Origin: CAADGU01 sp035444285
GTDB lineage: Bacteria > Chloroflexota > Anaerolineae > Promineifilales > Promineifilaceae
Reading direction: 5' to 3'
Length of the DNA: 64,000 nt
Assembly: GCA_035444285.1 (NCBI GenBank)
Contig: DAOMOK010000008.1
Location: forward strand, 220,229-284,228
Each line of letters begins with the position of its first letter. The stretch's first letter is position 1. A program made the position numbers and the translations under genes. Under the pieces are notes generated by a model. It saw only the letters and a list, made by a program, of their open reading frames with translations, was not told the DNA's origin and searched no databases. This document shows, in pieces, positions 59,007 through 64,000 of this stretch.

Positions 59007-60077
59007 ATGAACGAAGAAATAAACGATTCGATTCCAACGGCGGCTGACACGGCCGTGTCCCCATCCCCACCTGCGCCCACTGTCATTCATGTCAAAAGCG
59101 ACGGCAACGGCCGTACTCCTGCCTGGGTGTTGGCCGGGGTCAGCCTAGGTTTTTTGCTGCCGGTGTGCGCCTGTGGCGTGATGATGGTCACATTCTTCTT
59201 TAGCCTGGCGTTGGCTGGCAGCGCGGCACCTTCTACCAGTTCTGGTGGTTTTGGCGATGCCATCGCCATTGTCCGTGTTGAAGGCGCCATCACCCACAGC
59301 GATGGTACCCAAAGCGCCCTCGGCGCCGTCAGTGGCACGGTGATCAATGACCTGCGCACGGCCGCCGCCGACGATTCGGTGAAAGCGATTGTGCTGCGGG
59401 TGGATAGTCCTGGCGGCACCGTTACCGGTTCGGCTCAAATCCATGACGCCCTGACGCAGATAGAAAAACCGGTGGTCGTTAGCATGGCCGGTATGGCCGC
59501 TTCCGGCGGTTATTACGTCAGCGCCCCGGCCGACTATATCTTTGCCCGCGCCGATACCACCACCGGCAGTCTGGGCGTGGTGCTGTCACTTTATAACGTC
59601 ACGGAACTGATGGAGAAAGTAGGCGTGGATATGACCAGCATCACCAGCGGCCCCAACAAGACCATTGGCAACCCCTGGGAACCGCTGACGGCTGAGCAAG
59701 AAGCCATTTTGCAAACCATCGCCGACGAAGCGTATGATGGTTTTGTGCAGGTGATTGTAGACGGCCGTCACCTGCCGGAAGATGAAGTGCGAGAAATGGC
59801 AGACGGCCGTATCTACAGTGGCAGCCAGGCATTAGCCCTCGGCCTGGTAGACGAATTGGGCGACCTTCAGGATGCCATCACCAAAGCCGCCGCGTTGGGC
59901 GGCATCACCGGCGAACCACGTATTGTGGAATATGAACACCTGCCTGGCCTGCGTGACTTTCTGGCCGGTTTTTCCGCCCGCGTCAGCAAGAGCGAAGCCG
60001 AACAAACGATGGAACTGATCACGACGTTGATGACGCCCCATATGGAATACCGTTACATTGGGCCAGGTGCAAATTGA
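59007..60077 (+). CDS. sppA: Signal peptide peptidase SppA (S49 family)
   Basis: The 356-residue membrane peptidase has one transmembrane helix (about 41-70), then an S49 domain with the catalytic pair Ser166 (MAGMAASGGYYVSAP) and Lys218 (TSGPNKTIGNPW), 52 residues apart as in Bacillus SppA. KAIVLRVDSPGGTV and TGSLGVVLSLYNV support the call. It degrades signal peptides left in the membrane. ATG at 59007 is used (GAGG in front). It is the single-domain Gram-positive/archaeal form. Confidence 0.93.
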   Translation: MNEEINDSIPTAADTAVSPSPPAPTVIHVKSDGNGRTPAWVLAGVSLGFLLPVCACGVMMVTFFFSLALAGSAAPSTSSGGFGDAIAIVRVEGAITHSDGTQSALGAVSGTVINDLRTAAADDSVKAIVLRVDSPGGTVTGSAQIHDALTQIEKPVVVSMAGMAASGGYYVSAPADYIFARADTTTGSLGVVLSLYNVTELMEKVGVDMTSITSGPNKTIGNPWEPLTAEQEAILQTIADEAYDGFVQVIVDGRHLPEDEVREMADGRIYSGSQALALGLVDELGDLQDAITKAAALGGITGEPRIVEYEHLPGLRDFLAGFSARVSKSEAEQTMELITTLMTPHMEYRYIGPGAN

Positions 60078-60145
60078 AATCAATTGCTTTGAAATCAATT
60101 GCTGCCCTTTGCCAACGTGCTTCAGCATATATTTCAGGTCAGACC

Positions 60146-62053
60146 ATGAATTCCATTCATCGGCAATCGGGCCGTCGTTTTGTGGCGCTGCTGTTGCTGA
60201 TGAGTGTTGTTGTCGCCCTTCTATCCCATTCGCCAACTGCCCCGGCAGCAGCGCAGGGTCAAACCCGGTTAGTGTTGGCCTTCTATTATGCCTGGTACAG
60301 CCCTGGCTCTTTTGGCCCTGGCATCACGCCCTGGCAGCCACCTGCCCCCTACTTCTCCAGCGACGCCGGCGTTATCCAGCGCCAGGTGGGGCAGGCTAAA
60401 GCCGCCGGCATAGATGGTTTTGTGCAAAGCTGGTATGGGCCACAAACAACCAACAACCAGACAGAGACCAATTTTCAAACATTGCTCAATATCGCTGCCG
60501 GTAGTGGCTTCAAAGCGGCCGTGGATTTTGAAACGGGCAGCCCCTTTTTTGCTAACAACGACGACCGCATCAATGCCCTGCGCACACTGCGCGATACCCA
60601 CGCCAACCACCCTGCCTATCTGCGGGTGGACGGCAAACCCGTCGTCTTTTTTTGGGCCAACTGGATATTAACCCCGGCCGATTGGGTCACTATTCGCAGC
60701 GCCGTAGACCCAGATCGTAACATGATCTGGATTGCTGAAGGCGGTAACACCAGTTATCTGAACGCCTTTGATGGGCTGCATTTATACAACATTGCCTGGT
60801 CGAACAATCCAGCGGGTACGGCCGCTACCTGGGCCGCCAATACCCGTGCCGCGGCGGGCACATACGGCGGCTACAAATATTGGGTGGCAACGGCCATGCC
60901 TGGCTGGGATGATACGCTGACCGGACGGGGGGATGCGGCGTTTGTGCGCAATCGCAACGATGGCAATTATTACCGCTCCAGCTTTGGTGGCGCGGCTGCC
61001 AGCGCCCCGGACATGCTCATCATTACTTCGTTTAATGAGTGGCGTGAGGGCAGCAACATTGAGCCGAGCGTGGAGCATGGCGAGTTCTATTTGCAGCTAA
61101 CGGCCGAATTAAGCGCCGCCTATAAAGCCGGTTCTTTGCCCACCTACCCGCTGCCAGGGGCCGACCCTACGGCTGATCCCAATGCCACACCGACCACAGC
61201 GCCGGCTACTTTTACGCCAGGCCCCTCGCCCACACCGACGCAAACGGCGTCTCCTGCACCCACATTGCCGCCGACCAACACACCACCGCCTACCGCCACG
61301 CATACGCCGATTGCCTCGCCCACGGCCGTAGCCGACGGCCGTATCCTCTACATCATCCAACCCGGCGACACCCTGCTCGTCATTGCCGACCGTTTTGGCG
61401 TGCCGGTGGGCGACCTGTACACGCTCAATAATTTGATGGCCGATTCATTGTTGTCGGTGGGGCAGGAAATCTTGTTGGGTTATAGTGTGCTGCCCGATGG
61501 TTCGACGCTGCTGCCCGGTTATCCCCAGGCGCGGCAAAAGCCGGATGGCGCCATTGTCCACATTGTACAGAGTGGAGATACCATGTTTGGCATTGCCGCC
61601 ATCTATGGGCTGACATTGCCGGAACTGCTGACGGTCAGTGGGCTGGCGGAAGACACCTTGTTACAGGTGAATCAGGAAGTGGTGGTGGGGCATAAACCGC
61701 AGCCGCAAGAGATGGGTGGTTCTTCCACTGACGGCCGTGACGCTGCCCTTGCTGTGACCGACGCCACAGCCGAACCAACCGCCACCTCCCTGCCAACAGA
61801 TACTCCCACAGCGGCTCCTTACCCGGCAGCCGTGACCCCCCAACCCACTGCTACGGTGCAAACCATAGCCAATGTCATCATGCCGACCAATACACCCACG
61901 CCGGGCACGGCCCCTGCCACAGGCTCAGGGCAGGCTGTGACTTCTGCCGCTACTCCCGTTGACTTCAGCGCTATCTTGCCCTATGGCTTAGCCGTGATCG
62001 GGCTGTTTTTCCTGGCTGGCGCCGGTTTCCTGCTTCTGGGGCGGCGGCAGTGA
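60146..62053 (+). CDS. Cell-surface GH99-like glycosidase with two LysM domains and C-terminal anchor
   Basis: The 635-residue protein has a signal peptide (about 1-37) and a GH99/GH71-like barrel (about 38-350): LVLAFYYAWYSPGSFGP, AGIDGFVQSWYGPQ, and IITSFNEWREGSNIEPS with candidate catalytic acids. A TPSPTPTQT linker leads to two LysM modules (about 417-465, ILYIIQPGDTLLVIADRFGV, and about 492-540, IVHIVQSGDTMFGIAAIYGL). A second Pro/Thr linker precedes a C-terminal transmembrane helix (about 606-629) and RRQ. It probably hydrolyses mannose-type polysaccharide while bound to peptidoglycan or chitin-like glycans. The exact substrate is unknown. Confidence 0.8.
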   Translation: MNSIHRQSGRRFVALLLLMSVVVALLSHSPTAPAAAQGQTRLVLAFYYAWYSPGSFGPGITPWQPPAPYFSSDAGVIQRQVGQAKAAGIDGFVQSWYGPQTTNNQTETNFQTLLNIAAGSGFKAAVDFETGSPFFANNDDRINALRTLRDTHANHPAYLRVDGKPVVFFWANWILTPADWVTIRSAVDPDRNMIWIAEGGNTSYLNAFDGLHLYNIAWSNNPAGTAATWAANTRAAAGTYGGYKYWVATAMPGWDDTLTGRGDAAFVRNRNDGNYYRSSFGGAAASAPDMLIITSFNEWREGSNIEPSVEHGEFYLQLTAELSAAYKAGSLPTYPLPGADPTADPNATPTTAPATFTPGPSPTPTQTASPAPTLPPTNTPPPTATHTPIASPTAVADGRILYIIQPGDTLLVIADRFGVPVGDLYTLNNLMADSLLSVGQEILLGYSVLPDGSTLLPGYPQARQKPDGAIVHIVQSGDTMFGIAAIYGLTLPELLTVSGLAEDTLLQVNQEVVVGHKPQPQEMGGSSTDGRDAALAVTDATAEPTATSLPTDTPTAAPYPAAVTPQPTATVQTIANVIMPTNTPTPGTAPATGSGQAVTSAATPVDFSAILPYGLAVIGLFFLAGAGFLLLGRRQ

Positions 62054-62055
62054 AC

Positions 62056-62097
62056 GGGTGATCATAATTCCTAATTCATAATTCATAATTTCTATTT
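62056..62097. repeat. Slipped word array (TAATTCCTAATTCATAATTC)
   Basis: AATTCATAATTC words fill the gap between the LysM protein and the AlkD-like gene. The same words occur at 11752-11787 in front of an unrelated gene. Confidence 0.7.
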
Positions 62098-62100
62098 CCC

Positions 62101-63213
62101 ATGACCGAATCCACCTTATTCAAAGATTATTACAACGTAGGGCTGGCGGAACGGATGGCGGCGCGCATTATGGCCGTATACCCCCCCTTCAATGCCGCTG
62201 CCTTTGTGGCCCAAATTGCGCCGCAGCTAGATGGGCAGGAGATGAAAGCGCGTACCCTCATCTTTACCCATGCCCTGCATGATCATTTGCCGCCCGATTT
62301 CCCGGCGGCCTGGGCGGTCTTGCAGGCCACACTGGATGCGGAGCCAACGGATAGTGTACCGGAGGGTGGCTGGCATTATTGGCCGATGGCCCAGTTGATT
62401 GAACTGTATGGTCTGGAGCATTTTGACGATGCCATGCAAGCCATGCATGAAATTACGCGACGCCACACGGCCGAATTTGCCATACGGCCGTTCCTCATCC
62501 GTTATCCCGACCGCACCCTGGCCGTTTTACACGAGTGGACGCAGGACGCAAACCACCATGTGCGCCGCCTGGTGAGCGAAGGCACACGGCCACGCCTGCC
62601 CTGGGGCATGCGCCTAAACCAGTTCATTGCCGATCCCACTCCCACGCTGTCTCTGCTGGAAAAGCTGAAAGACGACCCCTCCGAATATGTGCGCCGTTCT
62701 GTGGCCAACCACCTGAACGACATTACCAAAGACAACGCACACCTGGCGCTGGCGACGTTAACGCGCTGGCAAGAAAACCCTACCCCGGAACGGCAATGGA
62801 TTACCCGCCATGCCTTGCGTTCGCTGGTGAAAGCGGGCGACCCGGCGGCGCTAGAATTGTTGGGTTACGGCGCGGTGCAGGTCAGCGTACTCCAGATGGC
62901 GGTCTCACCGTCCACCCTGACCTTTGGGAACACATTGGAAATCAGTTTTACGTTACAAAGCGACGCAGACGCGCGCCAGGATTTGGTGGTGGATTATGTG
63001 ATTCATTTTGTGAAGGCCAACGGCCGTACCGCCCCTAAAGTGTTCAAACTACGCAACGTGTCGCTAGACGGCCGTCAATCCCTCCCCATCCGCAAAAACC
63101 ATGCCTTCAAACCGATCACCACCCGCCGCTATTACCCCGGCCTTCATCGGGTGGAGATTCAGGTTAACGGTCAGACATTGGCAGGAGCGGACTTTGAATT
63201 GATAATTGAGTAA
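62101..63213 (+). CDS. DNA alkylation repair protein (AlkD-like HEAT repeats) with C-terminal beta domain
   Basis: The 370-residue protein matches the AlkD-like group: MAARIMAVYPPFNAAAFVAQ, WPMAQLIELYGLEHFDDAMQ, then TQDANHHVRRLVSEGTRPRL and DPSEYVRRSVANHLNDITKD, HEAT repeats with conserved Arg/Asn. These bind DNA and, in AlkC/AlkD, excise N3- and N7-alkylpurines. Residues about 255-370 form a beta-rich C-terminal domain (VVDYVIHFVKANGRTAPKVF), as in AlkC-like members. Whether the excision activity is kept cannot be judged by eye. Confidence 0.88.
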   Translation: MTESTLFKDYYNVGLAERMAARIMAVYPPFNAAAFVAQIAPQLDGQEMKARTLIFTHALHDHLPPDFPAAWAVLQATLDAEPTDSVPEGGWHYWPMAQLIELYGLEHFDDAMQAMHEITRRHTAEFAIRPFLIRYPDRTLAVLHEWTQDANHHVRRLVSEGTRPRLPWGMRLNQFIADPTPTLSLLEKLKDDPSEYVRRSVANHLNDITKDNAHLALATLTRWQENPTPERQWITRHALRSLVKAGDPAALELLGYGAVQVSVLQMAVSPSTLTFGNTLEISFTLQSDADARQDLVVDYVIHFVKANGRTAPKVFKLRNVSLDGRQSLPIRKNHAFKPITTRRYYPGLHRVEIQVNGQTLAGADFELIIE

Positions 63214-63337
63214 TCGGTGGCAATGAGATGTAAGGGCATTGAACTATTGAACACATTTACTCAATAACCCGGTAACAGTTGCATTACAGTCGGTACACTT
63301 CGCTTCATTCCGCGTTTTGTGCGGCTGAAAACAACCA

Positions 63338-64000
63338 TTAGTCTGTTATCCCCCCCGTTATTTGGTTACTGTGATATTCGTATATCGTAACATTGTGCGT
63401 AGTATTTGTGTAAACCGGCCTAAATTTGTCTTGATTCGCCGTAAGCGCAGGTAAAAGATTGGTCTCAATATAGTAGTCGCCCAATTCATTGCTTCGGGGT
63501 GTTTGGAGTTTTGGTGAAACCAAGATGTAGTCAATGGCATTGGCCCTAACATAGTCTTCAATATCTTGTTCATCGGTCGGATATGCAACAGTTTTCCTCC
63601 GTGTGTAGAGGTAATATGGGACAGGGTTTCTAGCCATAATAACTGACTCCGAGGGGGTGTTTTCATAAACCCAGACAGTGCCTATGGACAAATCAGTGAA
63701 TCTATTACGTATGGGGTTTCGCCAGTCCTGAAAATTGCGTACCAGGAGAATTAAAACTATCAAAAAGGTTGACCCTGTCACAACCAAGACCGTCAACTTA
63801 TCGGTTTTACTAATAGTTCGTGTAGACCATATAAGAGCTTGGAGAAGATAGAAATATAGGAACGGAATAATTGGAATTAGGAAGCGCTCTTGCGCGCTCC
63901 CAACATCTGGGTTCCAGAAGGCAAGTATGCCTAAGAAAAAAAAGAGGTAACTATTCAGGTGTGAGTTGAGGCATGAGGAGCTCGCCTTCAAAGAGGGAAC
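63338..64000 (-). CDS. Membrane protein, C-terminal part (ArnT/PMT-like glycosyltransferase family), truncated by window edge
   Basis: The open frame reaches the window edge, so the N-terminus lies outside. About 220 residues are visible: hydrophobic helices (YLFFFLGILAFWN; FLIPIIPFLYFYLLQALI; LTVLVVTGSTFLIVLIL), then a soluble end with WVYENTPSESVIMARNPVPY and DYVRANAIDYILVSPKLQTP. This layout, several helices followed by a short periplasmic C-terminal domain about residue exposure and 'VPYYLYTRR', fits the C-terminal third of mannosyl- or arabinosyltransferases. The region is clearly more AT-rich and lacks ACGGCCGT octamers, unlike the rest of the window. Confidence 0.6.
   Translation of the reverse strand, partial: VPSLKASSSCLNSHLNSYLFFFLGILAFWNPDVGSAQERFLIPIIPFLYFYLLQALIWSTRTISKTDKLTVLVVTGSTFLIVLILLVRNFQDWRNPIRNRFTDLSIGTVWVYENTPSESVIMARNPVPYYLYTRRKTVAYPTDEQDIEDYVRANAIDYILVSPKLQTPRSNELGDYYIETNLLPALTANQDKFRPVYTNTTHNVTIYEYHSNQITGGITD

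Overview
The window is a stretch of bacterial chromosome, most likely from the Chloroflexota (Anaerolineae / Ardenticatenia-like). The evidence is indirect. Gene content is Gram-positive-like or monoderm: lipoprotein-type binding proteins, an SppA-like peptidase, a PrkA-YeaH-SpoVR cluster and a GAAC-N4-GTTC LexA box. Many secreted proteins carry Pro/Thr linkers, and three of them end in a YLPxI tail. No phage, transposase, CRISPR array or rRNA operon was found. One tRNA gene (Leu, anticodon CAG) is present.

Layout. 0-3.1 kb: tail of a class III cyclase, rsmG, and a family-5 solute-binding lipoprotein. 3.3-6.9 kb: a response regulator (REC-GAF-PAS), a small unknown protein, a soluble FtsK-like ATPase, and lexA with a textbook promoter carrying its operator. 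6.9-12.3 kb: a DmpA-type peptidase, a very large secreted propeller protein, and an unknown gene. 12.3-15.5 kb is an eroded zone: a truncated DUF3291 gene, a 21-bp minisatellite, a large hairpin element, a restriction-enzyme pseudogene, an intact acyl-CoA carboxylase subunit, and a MazF-type toxin with an internal deletion beside its intact antitoxin. 15.6-22.9 kb: metabolic and housekeeping genes (YbaK, zinc-type dehydrogenase, lytic transglycosylase, TGS-kinase, aspartate-type aminotransferase). 22.9-27.1 kb: a branched-chain amino acid type ABC system (livG, M, H, K) without livF. 27.2-34.5 kb: hydrolases, CBS protein, ferredoxin-NADP reductase, a tandem RNase H protein, a CNB protein, tRNA-Leu, a novel membrane-anchored repeat protein, and a promoter-terminator pair that looks like a small RNA. 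34.5-40.7 kb: ECF-like sigma factor, zinc anti-sigma factor, then prkA-yeaH-spoVR. 40.7-52.3 kb: Mrp ATPase, TPR protein, GH13 glucosidase, zinc-binding lipoprotein, BrkB-like protein, an ABC-2 exporter with an M48 protease, and a GNAT protein. 52.4-56.4 kb: two secreted repeat proteins and an unknown. 56.5-60.1 kb: foldase-like protein, rpsR-ssb-rpsF, SppA. 60.1-64 kb: a GH99-like LysM protein, an AlkD-like protein, and the C-terminal part of an AT-richer membrane glycosyltransferase-like gene.

Three genome-wide habits stand out. (1) The palindromic octamer ACGGCCGT occurs about 135 times by hand count where about 2 would be expected by chance; it resembles the cyanobacterial HIP1 palindrome. 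(2) Intergenic gaps are repeatedly filled with short slipped 'word' arrays and perfect hairpins, which often supply the C-terminus or stop codon of the adjoining gene. (3) Secreted proteins share a C-terminal [IL]YLPxI motif that may be a sorting signal. All functional calls rest on motif recognition by eye; no database search was run.
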